Part shown: piece after piece, positions 36,266 through 44,999 of the stretch | Position numbering within the stretch: the first letter of the stretch is position 1 | Layout: the number at the start of each line of letters is the position of its first letter | NCBI GenBank assembly: GCA_964644695.1 | Contig: CAZXWN010000005.1 | Span: 75,544 to 139,543 of the forward strand | Length of the DNA stretch: 64,000 nucleotides | Direction of reading: 5' to 3' | From: CAZXWN01 sp964644695 [NCBI: uncultured bacterium] | Lineage (GTDB): Bacteria; UBP4; UBA4092 | Notes under the pieces: model-generated | Told to the model about the DNA's origin: nothing | The model's database searches: none | The model's input: only the letters and a program-made list of their open reading frames with translations | Made by a program: the position numbers and the translations under genes

Positions 36266-38008
36266 TCATCCACCCAATAATTGGATTTTCTTCTTCCTGA
36301 ATTCTCGAATCGCATCTAACCCTCTGGTATTGAGTACATTTTTAGGAGTTGCCCAGGCTCTCCTGGCAACCTGAACACCCATACCCACCTGGGCCAGACT
36401 TTCCACTCGATGACTATCCGTATTGATACACAACATGGCGCCCTTTTGAATCGCAGCTCGGGCATGAATGTCTTTCAAGTCCAATCGCTGCCAGGAACTG
36501 TTGATTTCCAAAGCAGTTCCTGTTTTGACAGCTTCTGCAATCACCGCATCCATATCTATAGGGAAAGGAGCTCTAACTCCCAATAAACCGCCGATAAGAC
36601 GACCTGTAGGATGTCCAATCACATTCACATAAGGATTTCTAATCGCTGCCAGAACCCTCTGGGTATTGGATTCAATATCTGGTTTTGCTCCCACATGAAG
36701 GGAAGCAACCACAAAATCCAGTTGAGCCAGAAGTTCATCTGGATAATCCAGGGTCCCATCAGATTTTATATCACATTCCGTACCGGCCAGTAGAGTGAAA
36801 TCATTCCATCTGGTATTAAGTTTCCTGATTTCCTCAATCTGCTGGGACAGCTTTTCGGAGGGAAGACCCTGCGCCACAGCCAGCGATCGGCTATGGTCTG
36901 TAACTGCTAAATATTTATATCCCCGGGCACGGGCGGCTTCAGCCATATCTTCCATTTCATATCGACCATCACTCCAATTGGAATGGCTGTGTAAATCACC
37001 CTGAATATCTTTCAGTTCAATAAGTTTCGGTAATTTGTTTTCGAGTGCCGCATCAACCTCACCCCAATCTTCCCGTAACTCTGGAGCAATCCAGGGAAGA
37101 CCTAAAGCGGCGTAAACATCTTCTTCGGTGGCTCCGGCGATTTTCTCATCACCCCGAAACACACCATATTCATTTACCTTCAGACCTTTTTGACGGGCTA
37201 ACTCGCGGATTTTAACATTATGTTCCTTGGACCCGGTAAAATACTGCAGAGCCGCCCCCAGAGAACTGGAATCCACTACTCGCAAATCAACCTGAAAATT
37301 ATCATCCAACCAAATACTGGATTTTGTAGAACCAGACCCGATGACTTCTGATACATCAGGAAGCGTGTTGAAAAGTTGAATTACTTTATCTCCATCGGGG
37401 CCGGCAGCCAGAATATCCAAATCACCAATGGTTTCTTTACCCCGGCGGAAAGACCCGGCAGGAAAGAACTGATATTCCTCTCCCAGAGGTTGGAGGTGTT
37501 TCAAAATCGTCTCTACAAGTTCCAAAGCATGCCCCAAGGGTTTCCGGGACATACCCTGCCTCCAAGTTTGTATTCCGGCCTTTATTTTCTCAACCTTCTT
37601 TTCACCGAATCCGGGATGACCAACAACTTTCCCAGTATTGAGAAGGGTTTCCAATTCATCCACACTGGTCACCTGAAAATCATTATAAAAAATAGCGGCA
37701 GTTTTCGGGCCCACACTGGGAAGTTTCATCAAGTCAAAGACCGTATCAGGGATACCCTGTTTCTCTTCATCGTATCGAGAGAGTTGACCCGACTTTAGAA
37801 AATCAAGAACTTCTTCTGTCAGTCCTTTTCCAATTCCAGGAACTTCGGATAACCGACCCTGCTCGACAATATGTTCAATGTCTTCAGTCAGCTGGTCAAT
37901 CGTTCGGGCGGCTTTTCGATAGGCATTGACCCGAAAAATATTAACTCCCTTGAATTCCAGGAGGTCAGCCATCTGATTAAATTGATCTGCTAAATCTTTG
38001 TTTTTCAT
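36266..38008 (-). CDS. polX: DNA polymerase X family protein with PHP domain
   Basis: A 580-residue PolX: helix-hairpin-helix N-terminus ([36 protein letters not shown]), nucleotidyltransferase core with [16 protein letters not shown] (two catalytic Asp) and DLRVV, then a PHP phosphoesterase domain ([51 protein letters not shown]). It is expected to fill short gaps in base-excision repair and carry 3'-exonuclease activity in the PHP part. No ribosome binding site precedes the ATG and an extended -10 sits about 10 bases upstream, so the message may be leaderless. Confidence 0.93.
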   Translation of the reverse strand: MKNKDLADQFNQMADLLEFKGVNIFRVNAYRKAARTIDQLTEDIEHIVEQGRLSEVPGIGKGLTEEVLDFLKSGQLSRYDEEKQGIPDTVFDLMKLPSVGPKTAAIFYNDFQVTSVDELETLLNTGKVVGHPGFGEKKVEKIKAGIQTWRQGMSRKPLGHALELVETILKHLQPLGEEYQFFPAGSFRRGKETIGDLDILAAGPDGDKVIQLFNTLPDVSEVIGSGSTKSSIWLDDNFQVDLRVVDSSSLGAALQYFTGSKEHNVKIRELARQKGLKVNEYGVFRGDEKIAGATEEDVYAALGLPWIAPELREDWGEVDAALENKLPKLIELKDIQGDLHSHSNWSDGRYEMEDMAEAARARGYKYLAVTDHSRSLAVAQGLPSEKLSQQIEEIRKLNTRWNDFTLLAGTECDIKSDGTLDYPDELLAQLDFVVASLHVGAKPDIESNTQRVLAAIRNPYVNVIGHPTGRLIGGLLGVRAPFPIDMDAVIAEAVKTGTALEINSSWQRLDLKDIHARAAIQKGAMLCINTDSHRVESLAQVGMGVQVARRAWATPKNVLNTRGLDAIREFRKKKIQLLGG

Positions 38009-38016
38009 ATAGATTA

Positions 38017-38025
38017 TTATACCAA
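38017..38025 (-). promoter_or_regulatory. Extended -10 promoter of polX
   Basis: On the minus strand TGG directly precedes TATAAT, ending nine bases before the polX ATG. Transcription would start within a few bases of the start codon. Confidence 0.5.
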
Positions 38026-38094
38026 TCCTCTGAAAATCTCGGCTTCATCACTATACAAAAACGATTTATATCGGATAAAGATAAAACGAGCCAT

Positions 38095-38123
38095 CCACGG
38101 AGCAGCTCGGAGCAGGTCCGTGG
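38095..38123. repeat. Short hairpin between polX and glnD
   Basis: CCACGGA / TCCGTGG with a 15-base loop in the divergent 179-base gap. No T run. Purpose unknown. Confidence 0.4.
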
Positions 38124-38161
38124 GTGATTCGTTAAAAGATTCACTTATCTGTGACAGATTG

Positions 38162-38189
38162 ATATGCTAGATTCTATTGATTAGCATAT
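38162..38189. repeat. Inverted repeat at the glnD start
   Basis: ATATGCTA and TAGCATAT (perfect 8-base arms, 12-base spacer). The right arm covers the first two bases of the glnD start codon and the left arm contains a possible -10 (TATGCT, with TTCACT 17 bases upstream). No ribosome binding site is seen between them. Confidence 0.55.
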
Positions 38190-40905
38190 GAAAGAATCCT
38201 TATTAACCAAACTCCGGGAGATACTTCCGGAATTACCCCCCGAGGGAGATCAACTTCAACCCTGGGCTATTACGACATTAAAAACTTTCCTCGCCGAAGA
38301 AGAGGCGGATATTTTCCGTAATCACCTTCAAATCACCAGCGGATGGCATATTCTCAAACGCCGCAGTGATTTAATAGATGCGGTCATTTACCACCTTTTT
38401 GACCGGTTATATGTTCAGTTTGAATCCCGCAACCGAAGGCCGGACACATTATCCCTGTTAGCCGGTGGTGGATATGGCCGCCGCGAGATGCACCCCTGCT
38501 CTGACATTGATGTGATTTTCGTGTACCAGACCATGAGTGCTCCCGTGGAAGAATTTGCCACGACCCTGCTGCACTGGTTTTGGGACATCGGTTTTGATTT
38601 AGGCCATGCCTTCCATTCCATCACCGAATGTCTGGCACAGGCGTCAACAGATTTAGCTTCCCAGACCTCACTGATGGAATCACGCCTGTTAGCTGGAGAC
38701 CCGAAAACCTTTAACCACCTGAAATCCTCCATGAATGAAACCCTTGTAAGGAAACAAATGGACAGTTATATCATGGGGAAGGTCAAGGAAATGGAACACC
38801 GCCATCAAAGTTTCGGGAATTCCCTTTACCATCTGGAACCCAATTTGAAAAATGGCGTTGGGGGGTTACGCGACATGCAGACAGCCCTCTGGATCGCACA
38901 GGCCCGGTTTGGTGTTCAAGGATTAATGGCACTGAAGGAAACGGGATTTCTCTCCGCCGCAGAATCGGAGGAATCCCTCCGTCATTTGGATTTCCTCTGG
39001 AAACTTCGCAACCATCTTCATTACTATACTCACCGAAAACAGGATATCCTGACATTTGCCTGTCAACCTGCCATCGCTGAAAACATGGGATTCCGTAATG
39101 ACCAGTCCGGGGATGCGGTGGAACACATGATGAGGGCCTATTACCGTGCCGCCCGCCATATCCAGGATTACTCCTGGCTTTATATTCAACGGTGTTTCCC
39201 TCCCTCGACTCGTAGAGTATCTTATCTGAATCCCATGAATGATATTGCTCCGGGGATCGTACAGAAAGAAGGCACTATCCACATCAAGGAATTCAGTCCC
39301 GTCCCCATTGATGCATCCTTGATTATGCGGTGCTTCCTGGAATGTCAGAGACGGAATCTCCCTCTATCTCATGCGGCCCGTACTGTAATCAGAAACAGAG
39401 TCGATGAATTGCCTCTGGACTGTTTCCGGGAACCCGCGCCATTGAAATTGTTTAACGATATGCTTTTTGAAAGAGGTCATTTGTACCGTGCACTACGCGA
39501 GATGCACGAGTTACAGGTCCTGGAACGATTCATTCCGGAGTTTAAGGGACTCACCTGTCTGGTTCGGCATGACCTTCAACACCGATATACCGTCGATGAA
39601 CATACGCTCCGTCTGGTCATGTTTTTACAGCAGTTAAAGAATCAAACTTCCCTGGAACGGGATGAGGATACACTTCCTCCCAAAGAATTAATCAATGTCT
39701 ATTACGAACTGAACCAGGACCGCGTTTTAATGTTGACTGCACTTCTTCACGACATCGGAAAAGTAGCAAAGACCAAACATGTGGTAGAAGGGATTAAAAT
39801 GCTGCCGGAGATTCTCCACCGGCTGGAACTCCCACCTGAAGACCAGGACAAAATCATCACTCTGGTCACTATCCATCACCGAATGTCGGAAGTTGCGCAA
39901 CACCATGATTTGGACGACCGGAGGGTTCTGCATAATTTTGCTCAGGAAATCGGCTCTCTGGAAATACTCAAGCTGTTATATCTGATTACTTATGCCGATA
40001 TGCGATCCGTCAGTAAAGAAGTATGGACTCCCTGGAAAGCCGCTTTATTATCGGAACTGTATCATAAGGCCGCCGCGATTCTGACAGGACAACCTTTATC
40101 CATCGGCGATGACCAGCAACATTTGGATGAAGTAAAAGAAACTGTTCTTTCACTGGCTCAGGAAAAGATAACCGCAGATGAGGTGGATACTCATTTCAAT
40201 GGGATGTCACCCCGCTATTTACTCAGTACGGAACCCCATTTATTACTAAGTCATTTAATAAAAATTCAGCAGTTGAATGAATTGCAGATACAAAACCCCA
40301 AGATCAAACCCATCTTAACGGAGATTGAACACAAGTCCAAACTGGGGTACTCTGATTTTACAGTGTTCACCCTGGACCAGCCGGGATTGTTTGCCCAAAT
40401 CACCGGAACTCTGGCGTCTAAATCCATCAGCATCTTCGGAGCGCAAATATTTACGCGAAAAGATGGTGTCGTTATCGATACTTTTGTTCTGGACCACCGG
40501 AGCCCGGGTTGGACTGATGAAGAAACGGCCTGGGATGATTTACAGATTGATTTAGGGAAGGTCATCAACGGAGAAAAAGATATTGCGGCTATCCTGTCCG
40601 CCCAACAGGATTTCTTGAAATCACAAACTCAAGGTGGAGATTCAAAAACTCAAATCAGTATCAGTAATCAGGTTTCTGATACGCATACCGTTGTCGATAT
40701 CAGGACCCGTGACCGGATTGGTTTACTTCATATTCTCACCCGTACTCTGGCCGAACTGGGGTTATCCATTGCAACCAGCCGAATCGCCACTTATGGGCCG
40801 AGGGCTGTGGATGTATTTTATGTGACAGATTTAGAGGGCAGAAAAATCCAGGATGAAGAAAAAGTATTAATGATGAAAGATAAACTCAATAGCGCATTAG
40901 CATAA
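38188..40905 (+). CDS. glnD: [Protein-PII] uridylyltransferase/uridylyl-removing enzyme
   Basis: Senses glutamine and modifies PII. The 905-residue protein has the nucleotidyltransferase motif GGGYGRREMHPCSDIDVIF (about 92-112), the HD hydrolase with HRYTVDEHTLRL (about 465) and LLHDIGKVAKTKH (about 515), and two C-terminal ACT domains (FTLDQPGLFAQITGTLA about 715; DRIGLLHILTRTLAELGLSI about 840). All key residues are present. It stands alone; glnB or amtB are not adjacent. The start codon lies in an inverted repeat. Confidence 0.96.
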   Translation: MKESLLTKLREILPELPPEGDQLQPWAITTLKTFLAEEEADIFRNHLQITSGWHILKRRSDLIDAVIYHLFDRLYVQFESRNRRPDTLSLLAGGGYGRREMHPCSDIDVIFVYQTMSAPVEEFATTLLHWFWDIGFDLGHAFHSITECLAQASTDLASQTSLMESRLLAGDPKTFNHLKSSMNETLVRKQMDSYIMGKVKEMEHRHQSFGNSLYHLEPNLKNGVGGLRDMQTALWIAQARFGVQGLMALKETGFLSAAESEESLRHLDFLWKLRNHLHYYTHRKQDILTFACQPAIAENMGFRNDQSGDAVEHMMRAYYRAARHIQDYSWLYIQRCFPPSTRRVSYLNPMNDIAPGIVQKEGTIHIKEFSPVPIDASLIMRCFLECQRRNLPLSHAARTVIRNRVDELPLDCFREPAPLKLFNDMLFERGHLYRALREMHELQVLERFIPEFKGLTCLVRHDLQHRYTVDEHTLRLVMFLQQLKNQTSLERDEDTLPPKELINVYYELNQDRVLMLTALLHDIGKVAKTKHVVEGIKMLPEILHRLELPPEDQDKIITLVTIHHRMSEVAQHHDLDDRRVLHNFAQEIGSLEILKLLYLITYADMRSVSKEVWTPWKAALLSELYHKAAAILTGQPLSIGDDQQHLDEVKETVLSLAQEKITADEVDTHFNGMSPRYLLSTEPHLLLSHLIKIQQLNELQIQNPKIKPILTEIEHKSKLGYSDFTVFTLDQPGLFAQITGTLASKSISIFGAQIFTRKDGVVIDTFVLDHRSPGWTDEETAWDDLQIDLGKVINGEKDIAAILSAQQDFLKSQTQGGDSKTQISISNQVSDTHTVVDIRTRDRIGLLHILTRTLAELGLSIATSRIATYGPRAVDVFYVTDLEGRKIQDEEKVLMMKDKLNSALA

Positions 40906-40907
40906 AC

Positions 40908-41477
40908 TCAGGCCAGATGCATGAGGTGTTGGTAAAGTATTCGGCTGCCAATCGCAATAAGAATCAGTCCCCCGACTATCCCCACATGACCCTTGAATAA
41001 ATCACCAAATCGTTCCCCCAGAAGTACACCTAAAAATGAAATCAGGAAAGTCACTACCCCGATTATCAATGAAGGAATTAAAATAGGAGACCCACTCATG
41101 GCAAACGCCAACCCCACTGCCATGGCATCAATACTGGTCGCCACTCCCAATATCAACAGTAATTTAGTATCCAGAAACTCTTTTTCAGAATGACAGGCTT
41201 CGTCCGCTTTCACTGAATCCCAAATCATCTTGACACCCACACCTAACAGTAAGGCAAAGGCGACCCAATGATCAAAAGATTCTATCCAGACATGGACTCG
41301 AATCCCAGCCAGATAACCCAATAAAGGCATCACCGCCTGAAATATTCCGAAACATAAACTGATTTTCAGGATGTGCCGAAACCGTAAGTCATGTATTGTC
41401 ATACCACTACACATTGACACGGTAAAGGCATCCAGCGATAAGGCAATAGCGATAAGAAAGATGGAAAGTAATGTCAA
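40908..41477 (-). CDS. mntP: Manganese efflux pump MntP
   Basis: A 189-residue six-helix membrane protein of the MntP/YebN family, exporting Mn(II). The repeated halves each carry the acidic motif: ALSLDAFTVSMCSGM and ATSIDAMAVGLAFAM. The start codon is TTG (TTGACATTA), which places the protein exactly where the family begins; CAGGAAAATTCC upstream is a modest binding site. The yybP-ykoY manganese riboswitch that often precedes this gene was looked for and not seen. It converges with glnD, two bases apart. Confidence 0.93.
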   Translation of the reverse strand: MTLLSIFLIAIALSLDAFTVSMCSGMTIHDLRFRHILKISLCFGIFQAVMPLLGYLAGIRVHVWIESFDHWVAFALLLGVGVKMIWDSVKADEACHSEKEFLDTKLLLILGVATSIDAMAVGLAFAMSGSPILIPSLIIGVVTFLISFLGVLLGERFGDLFKGHVGIVGGLILIAIGSRILYQHLMHLA

Positions 41478-41617
41478 AAGGAATTTTCCTGTTTTTAAAG
41501 ACTGTCGAAATCTATAAAAGCTGTTTTGGATATTTTATCATTATTCTGTCCGTCATCTTTGATTTGGCAAGTTCAAACCAATTATTATCAGGAAAACCCC
41601 AAATTTACCGTGCGGTT

Positions 41618-41626
41618 TGTTATAAT
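41618..41626 (+). promoter_or_regulatory. Extended -10 promoter of argB
   Basis: TGT directly followed by TATAAT, about 50 bases before the argB start. No good -35 at the usual distance, as expected for extended -10 promoters. Confidence 0.5.
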
Positions 41627-41676
41627 TTTTTTTAAGACTATATTCTTAATTTTGACATTCAGGCGGTGTAAACGAA

Positions 41677-42576
41677 TTGGCATCCATGTTAACTCCATCC
41701 CAACGATTGTTGGAAAAAGCCAGCACGCTGATTGAAGCGTTGCCTTACATCAAGCAATTTTATGGTCAGACCATTGTAATTAAATACGGTGGTGCTGCCA
41801 TGGTCAATGATGACCTTAAAAATGCCACGATGGAAGATATTGTAATGATGCGTTATTGCGGTATTCGTCCAGTTGTCGTTCATGGCGGTGGGCCGGATAT
41901 CACCAGTATGATGAACAGGCTGGGTCTTGAACCCCGGTTTGTAAATGGCCAACGATATACAGATGAGGCCACGATGGATGTGGTCGAGATGGTATTAACT
42001 GGGAAAATCAATTCTGAGATTGTTACCGATATCCAGAAACATGGTGGGAATGCCGTTGGTTTATCGGGAAAAGATTCCTGGATTGTTAAAGCTGAGAAAT
42101 TCACCGGACATCAGTCCGATACAAAACCCGCTGACGATTTAGGTTTCGTGGGTGATATTGAGCGTGTTAACCCAAGTTTGATTGATGCGTTGATCAATCA
42201 GGGTTTTATTCCTGTTATTTCACCCGTGGGTATGGACCAAAAAGGTCAAAGTTATAATATCAATGCGGACTTAGTTGCCGGTGAAATTGCTGGAGCCCTG
42301 TGTGCTAAAAAACTATTACTATTAACGGATTCCCCTGGAATTTTAAGTGATCCGAAAGATCCAGGGTCTCTAATTAATACGCTTGAAATGGACCAAATCG
42401 ACCAGCTTATCAGAGATGGTGTTATCAAGGGCGGCATGATTCCCAAGGTTGAAGCCTGTATGCGTGCCATTGAAGAAGGCGTTAAGAAAACCCACATTAT
42501 TGATGGTCGAGTACCACATGCACTCATTCTGGAAATATTTACGGATGAAGGAATAGGCACAGAAATAATTGCCTGA
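41677..42576 (+). CDS. argB: N-acetylglutamate kinase
   Basis: Phosphorylates N-acetylglutamate in arginine synthesis. The 299-residue amino-acid kinase has IVIKYGGAAMV, VVVHGGGPDIT, NGQRYTDEATMDVVEMVLTGKIN and GVIKGGMIPKVEAC. The extra N-terminal helix (RLLEKASTLIEALPYIKQF) is the feature that gives hexameric, arginine-inhibited enzymes, so feedback control is likely. The start is either TTG (10 bases after AGGCGG) or ATG three codons later; the binding site favours TTG. Other arg genes are not adjacent. Confidence 0.95.
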   Translation: MASMLTPSQRLLEKASTLIEALPYIKQFYGQTIVIKYGGAAMVNDDLKNATMEDIVMMRYCGIRPVVVHGGGPDITSMMNRLGLEPRFVNGQRYTDEATMDVVEMVLTGKINSEIVTDIQKHGGNAVGLSGKDSWIVKAEKFTGHQSDTKPADDLGFVGDIERVNPSLIDALINQGFIPVISPVGMDQKGQSYNINADLVAGEIAGALCAKKLLLLTDSPGILSDPKDPGSLINTLEMDQIDQLIRDGVIKGGMIPKVEACMRAIEEGVKKTHIIDGRVPHALILEIFTDEGIGTEIIA

Positions 42577-42671
42577 TTTCCACGAAGTGTAATTTATTAA
42601 GTGTCCTATACTTATTTTATTGAGATAATACAATTATTGGATAACGGATACGGATTGGAAAGAGAGAGTAT

Positions 42672-43535
42672 ATGTCAACATATACCGGCAAGATATTAGT
42701 TGCTGACGACGAAAACGATATCGCACAAATTATAAAATACCTCTTGGAAAACAAGGGGAATGAAGTACAGACATGCCATGATGGGCAGGAAGTATTAGAC
42801 AGGCTGGCAGAATATCGGCCCGACTTGCTGGTGTTGGATGTCATGATGCCTAAGCTGTCGGGATATGCCTTAGTCAAAGAATTAAAAAAGAATCCTGAGT
42901 GGATGGGAATCCCCATTCTTATGGTAAGTGGAATCAGCAAAGGTTCCGATAAATCTGATGAGTTTTGGCAAAAGGGAATGGGTGTCGATGACTATATTAC
43001 AAAACCCTTTGATCCAAAAGATTTAGTCAGCCGCGTCGAAGTACTTCTTCGCAAAGCTCGTGAGGGCTGGCTAGATAAAGAACGCAGTGGTGAACTTCAG
43101 CAGATGGTTTCCAGTGCCACTCCAGGAAGTGCACGGATTCGGACAAGTGCAGAAGTTCCTGGTGATTCACAAGTATCTGCGAATGTTCCAAAACAATATC
43201 CCGAAAAACCAGAAGAAGTCGTTAAACTTTTCGTTGAAGCATGGAACTCCCAATTATTTGACTGGGAATATGATTGTTTATCCAAACGCCTTGCTTTCAC
43301 CACTAAAGATGAATATATTCAACGGCGGAGATCCTATTATGCTGAATTGAATAGTCGTGCCAAACACACCCAAGAAGTACAGGAAATCACTCTATCCAAA
43401 ACAGCAGGTGTTAATGCACAGGTGGATATCGTTCGAGTAGATACTGAGGGCGCATCAAAAAGAGTGACCCGAGAATCTTACATTCTGGTTGATGAAAACG
43501 GTAAATGGAAAATCAATGCTGTAAAAGCAGGTTGA
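42672..43535 (+). CDS. Response regulator receiver fused to an NTF2-like domain
   Basis: A 287-residue protein with an N-terminal receiver domain (about 7-130: VADDEND, phosphoacceptor Asp56 in LLVLDVMMP, VSG, TKPFDPKDL) and, after a disordered linker (about 140-175), a C-terminal alpha/beta part (PEEVVKLFVEAWNSQLFDWE, SYILVDENGKWKINAVKAG) that looks like a SnoaL/NTF2 or DUF4440-type cone. No DNA-binding domain is present, so output is by protein or ligand contact. The partner kinase is not nearby. AAAGAGAGAG precedes the ATG. The domain pairing is uncommon in my knowledge. Confidence 0.75.
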   Translation: MSTYTGKILVADDENDIAQIIKYLLENKGNEVQTCHDGQEVLDRLAEYRPDLLVLDVMMPKLSGYALVKELKKNPEWMGIPILMVSGISKGSDKSDEFWQKGMGVDDYITKPFDPKDLVSRVEVLLRKAREGWLDKERSGELQQMVSSATPGSARIRTSAEVPGDSQVSANVPKQYPEKPEEVVKLFVEAWNSQLFDWEYDCLSKRLAFTTKDEYIQRRRSYYAELNSRAKHTQEVQEITLSKTAGVNAQVDIVRVDTEGASKRVTRESYILVDENGKWKINAVKAG

Positions 43536-43560
43536 TTTTTTATTATAAATATCAAAAAGA

Positions 43561-43597
43561 AAACCGGGTCTTCCTTTTGGAAGGCCCGGTTTTTAAT
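43561..43597 (+). terminator. Intrinsic terminator after the response regulator gene
   Basis: AAACCGGG-T-CTTCC / GGAAG-G-CCCGGTTT with a short T loop and TTTTT following; it also lies between converging genes and could serve both. Confidence 0.9.
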
Positions 43598-43615
43598 TTC
43601 CCTATTTAAGCGATT

Positions 43616-44731
43616 CTAGCGTGAATCAACATCATATCTAGCAATGTCGTACCATTTATCAACTTGGTCACTGTTCAAGACATCCAGGAGCTTATCGATA
43701 GCTTTGGCTTCGTTATATTGGAAGTCTATACCCAAGTCCCGAATTTTCTCTTCCTGCCGGCGAATCGCACTCCAACTGTAATCATAATCTTTCATATGAT
43801 CCAGGCGACGGATTTCTCTGGTTCTGTCTTTGTAATATTCTTCCCGAATATCCTGTAACTCGTGGAGACGATCCAGGAACTCTGTCTTTTGATACCAGCG
43901 GATATCCAGTTCATCCATCAACCATTTTTCATAATCGCTCTGGGCCCGACGATATTCTGAGCTATATCGATCCGTACCATCTAAATGGAATTGAATGATG
44001 ATCGAATCACGATAGCTGTACGAGAACCAGTTATCTGGCCATGAGAATGGCGACCAAAAGAAGTAGAACCGGTTCCGTGGAGCCCAATCCCGACCATGGT
44101 GATTCCGATACAAATCGGGACCCCAATGAACTGGAGGCTGCCAACGATGCCAATCAATCTTACTTACATCAATCGGTCTTTTAGGCATCCGACCTCCGAT
44201 TGGATTTCTGTCACCCGGTTTATGCATATCAAATCTATCACCAGGCTTTCCTGGAGCATTAAACCCAGGACCTCTATTGGTATTTCCAGGGTTGTCTTGA
44301 GGAGTCGGTTTATCTCCAGGATTAAAAACAGGTCTCTCTGGTTGTGGCACCGTTATTTTCCTGGTGTCATCTCCAATAAACAGGGGTTTATCTCCACCTT
44401 TGGGTTCAATCCGGATTTTTTGAACATTATCCTGATTGAAGATTGGTTTAGGCTGATTAAAGGGTTTTTCCTTGTTGGTGGCACTTTCATCCCGGCGGTA
44501 ATTCAAAACAGGGCGAGTATTTGCTTTAGGTTCACCTAAGGTAAACTTCTGTTTTGGCAGTTCCCTGTCCCCATTTTTCTCTTTATCTTTCTTATCATTA
44601 TCTCTGGGGATAATTTGAATTTTGGGATTATCTTTGTCGATCCTGATAAGCTGAGCATACCCCGAAACAGGTATACTTCCCACTAACAATACACCTACGG
44701 TCATTACGGGAATCCAATTTATGCGTTTCAT
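43616..44731 (-). CDS. Secreted Pro/Asn-rich protein with Spy/CpxP-like helical tail
   Basis: A 371-residue exported protein: signal peptide (1-26, ending GYAQ), a long low-complexity region rich in Pro, Lys, Asn, Asp and Gly (about 30-190), a Trp-rich stretch (HWGPDLYRNHHGRDWAPRNR, FFWSPFSWPDNWF) and a charged helical C-terminus (about 255-371) ending LLDVLNSDQVDKWYDIARYD. The last motif resembles the LTxxQ repeat of Spy/CpxP-type periplasmic proteins. Function unknown; a cell-wall or periplasmic chaperone role is a guess. A good GAAAGGAG site precedes the ATG. The 268-base gap to hcp holds only the hcp terminator and possible promoter elements. Confidence 0.6.
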   Translation of the reverse strand: MKRINWIPVMTVGVLLVGSIPVSGYAQLIRIDKDNPKIQIIPRDNDKKDKEKNGDRELPKQKFTLGEPKANTRPVLNYRRDESATNKEKPFNQPKPIFNQDNVQKIRIEPKGGDKPLFIGDDTRKITVPQPERPVFNPGDKPTPQDNPGNTNRGPGFNAPGKPGDRFDMHKPGDRNPIGGRMPKRPIDVSKIDWHRWQPPVHWGPDLYRNHHGRDWAPRNRFYFFWSPFSWPDNWFSYSYRDSIIIQFHLDGTDRYSSEYRRAQSDYEKWLMDELDIRWYQKTEFLDRLHELQDIREEYYKDRTREIRRLDHMKDYDYSWSAIRRQEEKIRDLGIDFQYNEAKAIDKLLDVLNSDQVDKWYDIARYDVDSR

Positions 44732-44938
44732 AATATTTTCTCCTTTCAGATTTTCATTCCTGAGTATTTATAAAGCAAGGAGTGTGCCAATCCATCTTTG
44801 CCCCTAAAATCCTGTTTTATCCCCCTATTACATTGTTTTTGACAATAAATGTAGTAAATAACCATTATCTTCTGTACGATTAGGTACACTTTTCAACCAA
44901 CTCAGTACATTTAACGGCTATCTTTCACTCTAGACATG

Positions 44939-44975
44939 AAAAAGACCGGAATGTCGCAGGGGACAATCCGGTCTT
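44939..44975 (-). terminator. Terminator of hcp
   Basis: On the minus strand AAGACCGGATTGTC / GACATTCCGGTCTT with a seven-base loop, followed by TTTTTC, 25 bases past the hcp stop. Confidence 0.88.
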
Positions 44976-44999
44976 AATACGAAAAGACTGAGTTATTTA

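Noticed and set aside
41652-41657. TTGACA as -35 of argB
   Set aside because: The matching -10 would fall on the start codon; the extended -10 upstream is a better candidate.
41478-41676. A manganese (yybP-ykoY) riboswitch before mntP
   Set aside because: The conserved aptamer cores could not be found on the minus strand in this gap.
44096-44539. A 147-residue plus-strand frame inside the secreted Pro-rich protein gene
   Set aside because: Shadow of the real minus-strand gene, which has a signal peptide and ribosome binding site.
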